NCBI RefSeq assembly: GCF_900106555.1
Contig: NZ_FNOE01000019.1
Location: 1-64,000 of the forward strand
Length of the DNA stretch: 64,000 nt
Reading direction: 5' to 3'
Origin: Nitrosomonas oligotropha
GTDB lineage: Bacteria > Pseudomonadota > Gammaproteobacteria > Burkholderiales > Nitrosomonadaceae
The notes below the pieces were generated by a model. The model made no database searches. It saw nothing but the letters and a program-made list of their open reading frames with translations, and was not told where the DNA came from. This document shows positions 16,985 to 26,472 of the stretch, one piece after another; positions within the stretch are counted from its first letter, which is position 1; every line of letters starts with the position of its first letter. A program made the position numbers and the translations under genes.

Positions 16985-18244
16985 TTATAATTTGAACTCA
17001 CCCAATTTCTTAGCAACTGCGACATTCTTCAGCCGCACATAATCCGGCAAACCATTTTTGTACGGCGGATAATCTTCCCCTTCGATCAACGGCGCCAAAT
17101 ACTCACGGCAGGCTGGGCTGATGCCGAAACCATCTTCAGTGATAAAATCAGCTGGCATCATTTTCTCAACGTTGGCCACGCTGGAAAGCTGCGCCATACC
17201 GACCGACCACTTATACGGTGCGCTGGATTCACGGACAATCGTCGGCATTACCGAATTATGTCCTGCCAGTGCATATTCCACGGCAGCTTTACCCATTGCA
17301 TAGGCTTGCTCAACGTCAGTTTTAGAAGCGACGTGACGCGCTGCGCGCTGCAGATAATCGGCAACGCCCCAATGGTATTTCAGACCCAGACCGTCTTTGA
17401 TGATATTCGCGACTACCGGGGCAACACCACCGAGTTGCGCATGACCAAACGCATCGCGCAGTCCCTGATCGGACAGGAAATTGCCATCGCCACCTTTGAC
17501 ACCTTCCGACACCACGACCGAACAGTAGCCATATTCCTTCACATACCGGTCCACCTTGGCGAGAAACTTTTCTTTATCGAAAGTAACTTCCGGAAACAGA
17601 ATGACAATTGGAATCTCACAATCCGGGCTTGAAGCCAAGCCACCAGCTGCTGCAATCCAGCCTGCATGACGTCCCATGACTTCCAGCACAAAAACTTTGG
17701 TGGAAGTCTTCGCCATACTGGCTACGTCAAAGCTGGCTTCACGGGTGGATACCGCAATATATTTAGCCACCGAACCAAAACCCGGGCAACAATCCGTGAT
17801 CGGCAAATCGTTATCAACGGTTTTAGGCACATGAATCGCTTGAATGGGATAGCCCAAGGTGCCTGATAATTGTGAGACTTTCAAGCAGGTATCGGCAGAA
17901 TCACCACCGCCGTTGTAAAAAAAGTAGCCGATATTATGCGCCTTAAAAACCTCGATCAAGCGCTCATATTCGCGGCGGTTTTGTTCCAAACTCTTTAATT
18001 TATAGCGGCAGGAACCAAAAGCACCCGATGGGGTGTGACGCAGTGCAGCAATCGCCGCTGCCGAATCGGCATTGGTATCGATCAAATCTTCGGTCAGCGC
18101 ACCGATAATTCCATTGCGGCCCGCGTATACATTCCCGATTTTATCGGTATGCTGCCGCGCCGTTTCCAGAACGCCCGCGGCGGAAGCGTTAATGACTGCG
18201 GTAACGCCGCCGGATTGGGCATAAAATGCATTTTTAATTGCCAT
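16985..18244 (-). CDS. pfp: Pyrophosphate-dependent 6-phosphofructokinase
   Basis: This encodes 419 aa. The enzyme interconverts fructose-6-phosphate and fructose-1,6-bisphosphate using PPi. The phosphate-donor loop reads NGGGDSADT, with Asp where ATP enzymes have the second Gly of GGDGS. The catalytic region reads PKTVDND, with the Lys typical of PPi enzymes, followed by CCPGFGSVAKY. Other family blocks are VMGRHAGWIAAAGG and VSEGVKG. AGGAGAAAATAT precedes the ATG. Being reversible, the enzyme can serve gluconeogenesis or the Calvin cycle as well as glycolysis. A terminator separates it from adk upstream, so it should have its own promoter; none was convincing by eye. hppA follows on the same strand. 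Confidence 0.92.
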   Translation of the reverse strand: MAIKNAFYAQSGGVTAVINASAAGVLETARQHTDKIGNVYAGRNGIIGALTEDLIDTNADSAAAIAALRHTPSGAFGSCRYKLKSLEQNRREYERLIEVFKAHNIGYFFYNGGGDSADTCLKVSQLSGTLGYPIQAIHVPKTVDNDLPITDCCPGFGSVAKYIAVSTREASFDVASMAKTSTKVFVLEVMGRHAGWIAAAGGLASSPDCEIPIVILFPEVTFDKEKFLAKVDRYVKEYGYCSVVVSEGVKGGDGNFLSDQGLRDAFGHAQLGGVAPVVANIIKDGLGLKYHWGVADYLQRAARHVASKTDVEQAYAMGKAAVEYALAGHNSVMPTIVRESSAPYKWSVGMAQLSSVANVEKMMPADFITEDGFGISPACREYLAPLIEGEDYPPYKNGLPDYVRLKNVAVAKKLGEFKL

Positions 18245-18307
18245 ATATTTTCTCCTGATTAATCAAATCGTAAGCATGCTATTTTCATTCTACTGAATCT
18301 GTACGCA

Positions 18308-18342
18308 CAAAAACTCAGGCGCGGCTTGCCGCGTCCCGAGTC
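18308..18342 (-). terminator. Rho-independent terminator of adk
   Basis: On the minus strand the hairpin ACTCGGGACGCGGC / GCCGCGCCTGAGT (loop AA, one bulge) is followed by five U residues. It begins about 43 bases after the adk stop and separates adk from pfp. Confidence 0.85.
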
Positions 18343-18383
18343 TTGAATCCATTCCGTGAATCAAAAAAGAGGCTGGCTAAAAC

Positions 18384-19067
<684 letters not shown>

Positions 19068-19200
19068 TTACTAAAAGCAGTGACGTATTTATGTCTGCCA
19101 CTTCAACGACATTATGTAATTATATCGCAGGCAAGCCGGATACTCGAGTTTTTTACTATGCCAATTTCTGCAAAGCCCAACAACTTCATAACAAGTTACG

Positions 19201-19229
19201 TTGATGTAATACAGGTTATGCGATAATTT
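19201..19229 (+). promoter_or_regulatory. Probable sigma-70 promoter of recA
   Basis: TTGATG (19201-19206) and TAATTT (19224-19229) are separated by 17 bases and lie 25 bases before the recA ATG. No convincing SOS box (CTGT-N8-ACAG) overlaps it. Confidence 0.6.
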
Positions 19230-19253
19230 GCCCGACTCTTAACAGGAAAAATC

Positions 19254-20303
19254 ATGGATGAAAACAGAAGTAAAGCGCTTGACGCTGCGCTAGCCCAGAT
19301 CGAAAAACAATTTGGCAAAGGCTCCATCATGCGGCTGGGCGCCAACGATGTCGCCTATGACATACAGGTCGTTTCTACCGGTTCATTAGGGCTCGATATC
19401 GCATTGGGCGTCGGCGGATTGCCGCGCGGGCGGATCATAGAAGTCTATGGTCCTGAATCATCCGGCAAAACCACGCTAACCCTGCAAGTCATTGCCGAAA
19501 TGCAGAAAATGGGCGGGACGGCCGCTTTTATCGATGCCGAGCACGCACTGGATCCGCAATATGCGCAGAAGATCGGCGTCAATGTCAAAGAACTGTTGAT
19601 TTCTCAGCCGGATAACGGCGAGCAAGCGCTGGAAATCGCCGATATGCTGGTGCGCTCCGGCTCGGTTGACATCATCGTGGTGGATTCCGTCGCGGCGCTG
19701 ACACCGCGCGCGGAAATCGAAGGCGATATGGGCGATCCGCAAATGGGATTGCAAGCTCGGCTGATGTCGCAAGCATTGCGCAAATTGACCGCCAATATCA
19801 AACGCAGCAACACCATGGTCATCTTCATCAACCAGATCCGCATGAAAATCGGTGTCATGTTCGGCAATCCGGAAACGACTACCGGCGGTAACGCGCTGAA
19901 ATTTTACGCCTCCGTGCGCTTGGATATCCGCCGCACCGGATCGATCAAAAAAGGCGAAGAAACCATCGGTAACGAAACGCGCGTGAAAGTGGTTAAAAAT
20001 AAAGTCGCACCGCCGTTCAAACAGGCGGACTTCGATATCCTCTACGGCGAAGGCATTTCGCGTGAAAGCGAAATCATCGAGTTGGGTGTATTGCATAAAC
20101 TGATCGACAAATCGGGTGCCTGGTATGCGTATCAAGGCGAGAAAATCGGCCAGGGCAAGGATAATGTGCGCGATTATCTAAAGGAACACAAAGAAATGGC
20201 CCATGAAATCGAACAAAAAATCAGAGCCATCGTCGGCATTGCCGATTATGCCAAACCGGTCAAAGAAATAGCCGAGAAAGAAAAAATCGAAAAAGAAAAA
20301 TAA
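19254..20303 (+). CDS. recA: Recombinase RecA
   Basis: This encodes 349 aa, normal for the family. RecA forms ATP-dependent filaments on single-stranded DNA and drives strand exchange and SOS co-protease activity. Walker [10 protein letters not shown] is at about residues 66-74, and the Walker B-like VDSVAALTP and the L1/L2 region with [22 protein letters not shown] are intact. The C-terminus is Lys/Glu-rich. AGGA lies seven bases before the ATG. recX follows five bases after the stop, and the four plus-strand genes to alaS are tightly packed. Confidence 0.99.
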   Translation: MDENRSKALDAALAQIEKQFGKGSIMRLGANDVAYDIQVVSTGSLGLDIALGVGGLPRGRIIEVYGPESSGKTTLTLQVIAEMQKMGGTAAFIDAEHALDPQYAQKIGVNVKELLISQPDNGEQALEIADMLVRSGSVDIIVVDSVAALTPRAEIEGDMGDPQMGLQARLMSQALRKLTANIKRSNTMVIFINQIRMKIGVMFGNPETTTGGNALKFYASVRLDIRRTGSIKKGEETIGNETRVKVVKNKVAPPFKQADFDILYGEGISRESEIIELGVLHKLIDKSGAWYAYQGEKIGQGKDNVRDYLKEHKEMAHEIEQKIRAIVGIADYAKPVKEIAEKEKIEKEK

Positions 20304-20308
20304 CTTTC

Positions 20309-20767
20309 ATGGATACACGCTCTCCCATCGAAATACGCGCACTGCGCTATCTGGCGCAACGCGAATATTCACGCCGGGAATTGGAGCAAAAACTTGCCGC
20401 GCACAGGGATTCCCTCGCAACGGAAACGCTGGCGGCGGTACTCGATAAACTGGAGCAGCAAGGTTTTCTTTCCGAGCAGCGCATGGTTGAACAAGTCGCC
20501 CGGACGCGCCGCTTCCGTTTCGGCAGCCAGCGCATTGTTCATGAATTAAAAACCAAGGGTATCGACGGTCATTTGATTGACGGTATCCTGCCAGCACTCA
20601 AGGAAACCGAGCTGGAGGCTGCATTAAACATCTGGCGGAAGAAATTCGATCATCCGCCCGCCACACGGGAAGAGCGCGGCAAACAAACGCGATTCATGAT
20701 GAACAGGGGTTTTTCCATGGAAATAATACAACAAGTCTTATCACACGCTAGCGAGGAAAGCACATGA
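20309..20767 (+). CDS. recX: Regulatory protein RecX
   Basis: This encodes 152 aa, all-helical, with the three-helix repeats typical of RecX (ALRYLAQREYSRRELEQKL; FLSEQRMVEQVARTRRFRFG; TRFMMNRGFSMEIIQQVL). RecX binds and restrains RecA filaments. It directly follows recA, and its stop overlaps the next start in an ATGA. Confidence 0.95.
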   Translation: MDTRSPIEIRALRYLAQREYSRRELEQKLAAHRDSLATETLAAVLDKLEQQGFLSEQRMVEQVARTRRFRFGSQRIVHELKTKGIDGHLIDGILPALKETELEAALNIWRKKFDHPPATREERGKQTRFMMNRGFSMEIIQQVLSHASEEST

Positions 20768-21129
20768 AAAAATGGCTTGCGCACATGATGTTAATGCTGG
20801 CAATTCTCACAACCGGCGACCCAGCTCTTGCCGGCGAGATCACACCGATCAAAGAAATCAATGCGGCACCGGTCAATTTTGACGGTCAGGAAGTCAAACT
20901 AAAAGGCATCCCGAAAAATCCCACGCGCCTACCGCTGGTCAACCTGAAATCCTACGTGCTGGAAGACAGCAGCGGCGAGATTACCGTACTCACCGAATTC
21001 GATCTCCCCAAAATGAATGAAGAAATCACCATCCGGGCTAAAGTCAAAAGCCTGGCCATCGTCAAGGGCGATGCGCTGGGTTTAACGGTCACTGAACTAG
21101 AACGATACGAGCAACAGCAAAAAATATGA
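20764..21129 (+). CDS. Periplasmic OB-fold-like protein between recX and alaS
   Basis: This encodes 121 aa. Residues 1-23 form a signal peptide ([16 protein letters not shown] to ALAGE). The rest has the strand pattern of a small OB-fold ([42 protein letters not shown]), as in periplasmic tRNA_anti-like/CcmE-like proteins. It overlaps recX and alaS by four bases at each end (ATGA), so it is translationally coupled to both. Nothing links an exported protein to recombination or aminoacylation. The placement may only reflect operon packing. The function is unknown. Confidence 0.75.
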   Translation: MKKWLAHMMLMLAILTTGDPALAGEITPIKEINAAPVNFDGQEVKLKGIPKNPTRLPLVNLKSYVLEDSSGEITVLTEFDLPKMNEEITIRAKVKSLAIVKGDALGLTVTELERYEQQQKI

Positions 21130-23723
21130 AAAGCAGCGAAATTAGACAAAAGTTTCTTGATTTCTTTGAATCTCACGGTCACACCGTCGTCGCCTCCAGT
21201 CCGTTAGTACCCGGCAATGATCCGACGTTGTTGTTCACCAACGCCGGTATGGTGCAATTCAAGGATGTATTTTTAGGCCAGGATAAGCGCCCTTACGTGC
21301 GCGCCGCCAGTTCGCAGCGCTGCGTACGCGCAGGCGGCAAGCACAACGACCTGGAAAATGTCGGTTATACCGCGCGGCATCACACCTTCTTCGAGATGCT
21401 CGGTAATTTCAGTTTCGGCGATTACTTCAAGCGCAACGCCATTTTGTTTGCCTGGGATTTTCTAACGGGCACGCTGAATATCCCGCGCGAGAAATTATGG
21501 GTGACAGTTTACGCGGAAGACGATGAAGCCGCCGATATCTGGTTGAACGAAGTTGGCGTCGAGCCGTCCCGCGTGGTGCGCATCGCCACTACTGACAACT
21601 TCTGGCAAATGGGCGATACCGGCCCGTGCGGCCCCTGTTCCGAGATTTTTTACGACCACGGTCCGGATGTGGCAGGCGGCCCGCCCGGCTCTCCTGACGC
21701 CGATGGCGACCGCTACATCGAAATCTGGAATCTGGTGTTCATGCAGTACAACCGCGACAGCGCCGGAACACTGCACCCGTTGCCAAAACCGTCAGTCGAT
21801 ACCGGCATGGGACTGGAACGCATTTCCGCCGTCATGCAGCATGTGCACAGCAATTACGACATCGACCTGTTTCAAAGCTTGATCAAAGCGGCGGCACGAG
21901 CAACCGGCACCGGCAATCTCGCCGACAATTCGCTCAAAGTGATCGCCGATCATATCCGCGCCTGTTCGTTTCTGATCACCGACGGCGTCATCCCGGGAAG
22001 CGAAGGCCGCGGTTACGTGCTGCGCCGCATCATCCGCCGCGCCATCCGTCACGGTTACAAACTGGGACAGAAACAACCCTTCTTTCATCAACTCGTGGAA
22101 GATTTGAGTCAAGTGATGGGACAAGCGTATCCGGAACTGACCGCCGCCAAAAAACGCGTCGCTGCCGTATTGCTGCAAGAAGAAGAGCGCTTCGCCGAAA
22201 CGCTGGAAAATGGTATGCAAATTCTGGAAACCGCACTCAGCCAGAAAATCAAAGTGCTCGACGGTGAAACCGCATTCCGGCTGTACGATACGTTCGGTTT
22301 CCCGATTGATCTGACCGCCGACATTGCCCGCGAGCGAGGCATCACGGTTGATCATGACGGGTTTGAACAAGCCATGGCGCGTCAGCGCGAACAAGCGCGC
22401 GCCGCCAACAAATTCACCATGCAGGAAGGCATCGAATACACCGGCAGCCAAACCACCTTCTACGGTTACGATACGTTACAGCACGAAGGGCAGGTATTAG
22501 CGATCTACAAACAAGGCAGCGCGGTCGATTTCGTCGAAGCCGGTGACGAAGCCGTGGTGGTGCTCGATCAAACGCCGTTCTACGCTGAATCCGGCGGGCA
22601 GGCTGGTGACAGTGGCGAATTGCTCGCCGCCAATGGCACTTTTGAAGTCACCGACACGCAAAAAATCCAAGCCGGTGTGTTCGGCCACAAAGGCTTGCTG
22701 CGCAGCGGCCGGTTGGTGGTCCGCGATAGCGTGCAAGCGCGCGTCAATCCGCAAACTCGCGTCAGCACCGCCAACAACCACTCCGCCACGCATCTGCTGC
22801 ACGCCGCGCTGCGCAAAGTGCTCGGCATGCACGTCACGCAAAAAGGCTCGCTGGTCGATTCCAACCGGCTGCGTTTCGATTTTTCGCACAACGCGCCGAT
22901 GAGCGCCGACGAAATCCGCGAAACCGAGCGCTTAGTTAACGAACAAGTCCGCAACAACACTGTCGTGGAAGTCGCCACAATGCCATACGACGACGCGATC
23001 AAACGCGGCGCGATGGCGCTGTTCGGCGAGAAATACACAGATGTGGTGCGCGTCATCGGCATGGGTGAATTCTCCACCGAGCTCTGCGGCGGCACGCACG
23101 TGCCACAAGTCGGCCAAATCGGCCTGTTCAAAATCGTCGCCGAATCCGGCGTTGCCGCCGGTATCCGCCGCGTTGAAGCAGTCACCGGAAAAGGCGCGAT
23201 CGATTACGTGCAGCAACGCGAAGCGCAACTGCTCGAAATCGCGCACGCGTTAAAAGCCAACCCGCAAGAAGTCACGCAAAAAATCGCGCAAATCATCGAC
23301 AACGTGCGGCAAACCGAAAAAGAACTGGCGCGCCTGAAAACCAAAATGGCCAGCTCGCAAGGCGCCGATCTGGCACCGCAAGCACACGACATCAACGGCG
23401 TCAAAGTGCTCGCTGCCAACCTGGAAAACGCCGACGCCAAAACCCTGCGCGAAACGCTCGATCAACTCAAAGACAAACTCAAAACCTGCGCGATTGTGCT
23501 CAGTACCGTCGCCGACGGTAAAGTCACGCTGATCGCCGGTGTCAGCGCCGACCTCACCAGCAAAGTCAAAGCCGGAGAGCTGGTCAACTTCGTCGCCCAG
23601 CAAGTCGGCGGCAAAGGTGGGGGACGGCCGGACATGGCGCAGGCGGGGGGTACGCAACCGGAGCAGTTGCCTAGGGCGCTTGAAGGGGTGAAGGATTGGG
23701 TTGAGAAAAAAAACGTGGTGTAA
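21126..23723 (+). CDS. alaS: Alanyl-tRNA synthetase
   Basis: This encodes 865 aa, a full-length AlaRS. The catalytic core is at the N-terminus (motif 1 region [20 protein letters not shown]; motif 2 region [18 protein letters not shown]). The tRNA-recognition helices follow. The editing domain carries [11 protein letters not shown] and CGGTHV, the zinc-binding HxxxH and CxxxH. The C-terminal oligomerisation/DHHA1 part includes [15 protein letters not shown]. The start overlaps the preceding stop by ATGA. The last 100 bases are more G-rich on the coding strand than the rest of the gene, but the frame and protein are normal. Confidence 0.99.
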   Translation: MKSSEIRQKFLDFFESHGHTVVASSPLVPGNDPTLLFTNAGMVQFKDVFLGQDKRPYVRAASSQRCVRAGGKHNDLENVGYTARHHTFFEMLGNFSFGDYFKRNAILFAWDFLTGTLNIPREKLWVTVYAEDDEAADIWLNEVGVEPSRVVRIATTDNFWQMGDTGPCGPCSEIFYDHGPDVAGGPPGSPDADGDRYIEIWNLVFMQYNRDSAGTLHPLPKPSVDTGMGLERISAVMQHVHSNYDIDLFQSLIKAAARATGTGNLADNSLKVIADHIRACSFLITDGVIPGSEGRGYVLRRIIRRAIRHGYKLGQKQPFFHQLVEDLSQVMGQAYPELTAAKKRVAAVLLQEEERFAETLENGMQILETALSQKIKVLDGETAFRLYDTFGFPIDLTADIARERGITVDHDGFEQAMARQREQARAANKFTMQEGIEYTGSQTTFYGYDTLQHEGQVLAIYKQGSAVDFVEAGDEAVVVLDQTPFYAESGGQAGDSGELLAANGTFEVTDTQKIQAGVFGHKGLLRSGRLVVRDSVQARVNPQTRVSTANNHSATHLLHAALRKVLGMHVTQKGSLVDSNRLRFDFSHNAPMSADEIRETERLVNEQVRNNTVVEVATMPYDDAIKRGAMALFGEKYTDVVRVIGMGEFSTELCGGTHVPQVGQIGLFKIVAESGVAAGIRRVEAVTGKGAIDYVQQREAQLLEIAHALKANPQEVTQKIAQIIDNVRQTEKELARLKTKMASSQGADLAPQAHDINGVKVLAANLENADAKTLRETLDQLKDKLKTCAIVLSTVADGKVTLIAGVSADLTSKVKAGELVNFVAQQVGGKGGGRPDMAQAGGTQPEQLPRALEGVKDWVEKKNVV

Positions 23724-23790
23724 TCTTGATTTATCGCAATATTTTTGATTTAAGACTTGGCCCAGTGTTGTACTTTAAAGGGAAGTAGGT

Positions 23791-24660
23791 ATGGCAGAGT
23801 ATGTGGCCGTTACAAGTATTGCTGATATTAGCATCCCAATGCTCAAACGATGCGCATTACTTTTCTCGCGCATTGCCGTGGTAGGGGTTCAACATGTAAA
23901 AGAAAACGAATATCTTGCAAGTGAGCTGACATATCTACAGAATCAAGAGTTTGTCTTTGAGCCTCAGAATAGTGAAATTTATTTTCCTGACGATCCCGAT
24001 TTTAATCACTCTCTTAGCTTAGAGCGCAATGTAATGCATCAAGTAACACCACATTTACTCAAAGCCGCTATATTAGGCAAGGAAGATGAAGTTCGGTCTC
24101 TTTTACTGCTCACGTTGGATGCTACTTTAAGGACAATCAGCGTTGGACTTCGACAGTCATATAAAATAGAAACCTGTCCACTTCTAAACTTTGATATCGT
24201 ATCTTTTAGCGAGCCTCACGGTAAGAAAACTCAGGCCCTGGAAATCGTATTAAAATCTTTGCCAGTTCCAGATGAGTCAACTCCTTGGGAGCAAATATTT
24301 GAGTATCGCAATGATCCAGACTCGCATCATAAATTTTTGGATTTACGAAACTGGATAAGTGAAGTAGCTAGAGGTGAACTAACCCCTTCTGAAATAGAAG
24401 AAAAGATTGAGTATTTAGTAAGCCAGTATCAAAGGCATATGAACCTTCATAAGATGAAAACTAATCAAAGTACACTACAAACTATTGTCGTCTCAACCGC
24501 AGAGACTGCAGAAAATTTTGTAAAGATTAATTGGGGTCAGATTGCTAAAAGCCTATTTTCACTCAATCAAAGAAAGATTGCTTTACTGGAAGGTGAATTG
24601 ACATCAATTGGCAGTGAAGTGGCATATATCGTAAAAACTAAAGAGACATTCAACCCGTAA
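23791..24660 (+). CDS. Unrecognised protein, DUF6236-like, accessory
   Basis: This encodes 289 aa with no signal peptide or membrane segment. Acidic and helical stretches dominate, and the block PWEQIFEYRNDPDSHHKF followed by LRNWISEVARG and a helical EEKIEYLVSQYQRH resembles the uncharacterised DUF6236-type proteins of accessory islands. The gene is clearly more AT-rich than alaS next to it, suggesting transfer. GGGAAGTAGGT precedes the ATG. It opens an accessory patch with toxin-antitoxin genes, so a defence or island-maintenance role is possible but unsupported. Confidence 0.6.
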   Translation: MAEYVAVTSIADISIPMLKRCALLFSRIAVVGVQHVKENEYLASELTYLQNQEFVFEPQNSEIYFPDDPDFNHSLSLERNVMHQVTPHLLKAAILGKEDEVRSLLLLTLDATLRTISVGLRQSYKIETCPLLNFDIVSFSEPHGKKTQALEIVLKSLPVPDESTPWEQIFEYRNDPDSHHKFLDLRNWISEVARGELTPSEIEEKIEYLVSQYQRHMNLHKMKTNQSTLQTIVVSTAETAENFVKINWGQIAKSLFSLNQRKIALLEGELTSIGSEVAYIVKTKETFNP

Positions 24661-24724
24661 TACAGTTGCCCTGGCAAGAAAGAAGCACTTTCTTCGGGAC
24701 TAGTTGATGCACTGTGAAATCCCA

Positions 24725-24937
24725 TCAAGCAGGAACTTCGATGTATTGAACGATGCTGGTCGGTTGCGGTATGGGTAAACCGTCTTCCATCACTCCTTCG
24801 ATATGTAGTTCGGTGGCTTCGCGAATTTCCCGTTCTGTTTCTTCAACGGTCGATCCAGGTGCAACGCATCCCGGTAAATCCGGAACATAGGCCGAATAGT
24901 TATTTCCTGCTTTTTCAACAACGATTGCTTAACGCAT
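24725..24937 (-). pseudogene. hicB: HicB-family antitoxin with in-frame stop at codon 3
   Basis: The minus strand from the ATG at 24937 reads M-R-stop, then AIVVEKAGNNYSAYVPDLPG and on to the family end EGVMEDGLPIPQP and TSIVQYIEVPA. That is a complete 70-residue HicB-like antitoxin fold (partial RNase H). The third codon is TAA where relatives have Tyr (TAT/TAC), so one base change explains it. No in-frame alternative start occurs before a GTG near the end. No HicA partner is adjacent. The gene is probably dead, unless the stop is read through or the base is wrong. Confidence 0.85.
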
Positions 24938-25046
24938 GATTCACTCTTTGAGTTTTGCTTGCTTAAGTATGCTGTTATTTCGCAAATTTTGTTGACGATG
25001 CGGTAGCATAGCGGCATTCCGACAATGTCAATTCTGATCACACAAC

Positions 25047-25340
25047 ATGATGAACCGCCAGCAAGTTCTCGACACTTTACGCACACTCAAGCCTGATTTG
25101 ATCGAACGTTTCGGCGTAACACGCCTGGTTCTGTTCGGCTCTACTGCGCGCGATGAGGCAAAAGAAAATAGCGATATCGATATTGTGATCGCTTTTGATG
25201 GACCGGCGACATCGAAGAAATATTTTGGCGTGCAATTTCTGCTGGAAGATCAACTAGGGCGCCCGGTCGATTTGGTCACTGAGAAAGCATTGCGCTCTGA
25301 ATTAAAGCCCTTTATTGAAAGGGAAGCGATTGATGTCTGA
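25047..25340 (+). CDS. mntA: MntA-type minimal nucleotidyltransferase antitoxin
   Basis: This encodes 97 aa. The active-site signature is GSTARDEAKENSDID (GS-x10-DxD) at about residues 32-46. Members of this family AMPylate the partner HEPN toxin and so neutralise it. It overlaps the HEPN gene by eight bases, the standard MntA-HepT arrangement. Start ATG 25047, with a second ATG directly after it. Confidence 0.92.
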   Translation: MMNRQQVLDTLRTLKPDLIERFGVTRLVLFGSTARDEAKENSDIDIVIAFDGPATSKKYFGVQFLLEDQLGRPVDLVTEKALRSELKPFIEREAIDV

Positions 25341-25677
25341 ACGCGAATGGCGATTTTATCTCGATGATATGATTGGCTTTGCGGAAAGGGTACTGATTTA
25401 TACGGAAGGATTGGATCAAGCAGCGTTTGTGGCTTCGGGTTTGAATTATGATGCGACGGTGCGAAATCTCGAACTCATCGGAGAAGCCGCAACACATATA
25501 CCGGTTGAAATACAAAAAGCTTTTGGTGCCGTGCCTTGGCGGCAAGTAATAGCAACCCGCAACCGGCTTATTCACGGTTATCTCGGAATTGATAACGATA
25601 CGCTATGGAGCATCATTAAAGACGATGTTCCTGCCTTGATAATGCAGTTACGCCTTATCGGTAACAGTCTAAAATAA
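25333..25677 (+). CDS. hepT: HepT-type HEPN ribonuclease toxin (DUF86)
   Basis: This encodes 114 aa from the ATG at 25333; an upstream TTG would add six residues without a better site. The RNase motif R-x4-H-x-Y is present as RNRLIHGY near residue 80. Its Tyr is the residue AMPylated by the partner in studied systems. AGGGAAG precedes the start inside the mntA 3' end. The pair looks functional, unlike the hicB relic next door. Confidence 0.92.
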   Translation: MSEREWRFYLDDMIGFAERVLIYTEGLDQAAFVASGLNYDATVRNLELIGEAATHIPVEIQKAFGAVPWRQVIATRNRLIHGYLGIDNDTLWSIIKDDVPALIMQLRLIGNSLK

Positions 25678-25787
25678 CCAGAAACAAAAAAGCGTTATAG
25701 AAGCTATCCCATGGCACAGCAAGCTATAAGCGTCGCTGGAAAAAAATACCGAAAAAACTGGATGCAGAATAACAATCAAGAGTACCA

Positions 25788-26243
25788 ATGAAATTTGAAC
25801 GATTGATCACCATCATTACCAACCTTGCCGTGGTCGCGGGTATGGTGCTGGTGGTATTTGAGCTGCAACAGAACCGCGAGGCGATTCAGATTGCGCATCA
25901 GCTATCGCTCGCGGGGTTAATCAGTCAAGCGCATCTGGCGGTTGCATCGGAGCAAGAACTTGCGGACTTGATAGCGCGCGCAAAGCGCAACGACACACAG
26001 AATTTCAGTCCCGCGGATATTGAGCGCGTCAATCAATGGGCGCTGGCATTCCTTGAACCGCGCATCAGCTCGTACCATCTCAGGAGCAACGAGTTCATTG
26101 TGCTGGAAGACTGGTGCGATCTCATGCGCGATTTTACCGATCTCTACCGGCACCCTTACTTTGGCGCCATCGTGAAATCAGACCTCAGTTACGCCGATGC
26201 CATCATGGCGGATATCGAGAACCGCTGTACTGTGAATAAATAA
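25788..26243 (+). CDS. Small membrane-anchored protein of unknown function
   Basis: This encodes 151 aa. One helix (about residues 7-26, ITIITNLAVVAGMVLVVFEL) is followed by QQNREAI and an all-helical soluble domain. This layout, a helix followed by ELxQN, is common to a large uncharacterised family. AGAGTACC lies before the ATG. It is a single gene between the toxin-antitoxin pair and slt. No function can be assigned. Confidence 0.65.
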   Translation: MKFERLITIITNLAVVAGMVLVVFELQQNREAIQIAHQLSLAGLISQAHLAVASEQELADLIARAKRNDTQNFSPADIERVNQWALAFLEPRISSYHLRSNEFIVLEDWCDLMRDFTDLYRHPYFGAIVKSDLSYADAIMADIENRCTVNK

Positions 26244-26472
26244 CCCGTTAGGCGGAAGCCCGTCAGGGTCTTGCGCCACTTGCAAAGCCAGGCTGTTTAT
26301 CGGCTTTTGGCGGAAGGATTTGCCAGACCGGAACATATCACCCGTTCCACGTGCGTATCCTTGCATCCATCCCGCAGCGGTACTTTGCAATGCTCTTCCC
26401 GCTTGATTCGTTGTAAAATAGTCGTCATCCGTTTCTTAACTACCCTTCCTTGAGTTTATCCGGTTAAAAGCT

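Noticed and set aside
19180-19253. SOS (LexA) box upstream of recA
   Set aside because: The nearest sequence does not keep the CTGT-N8-ACAG arms; only the promoter was kept.
22497-23657. Long open frames on the minus strand and in other frames inside alaS
   Set aside because: They are produced by the GC-rich third-position pattern of alaS; they have no start sites or family motifs.
23610-23723. G-rich codon shift at the end of alaS suggesting recombination
   Set aside because: Short stretch in a glycine-rich segment, with normal protein sequence; too little evidence for a recombination end.
24676-24694. AAGAAAG/CTTTCTT hairpin as terminator after the 23791-24660 gene
   Set aside because: Weak AT stem with no U run on either strand.
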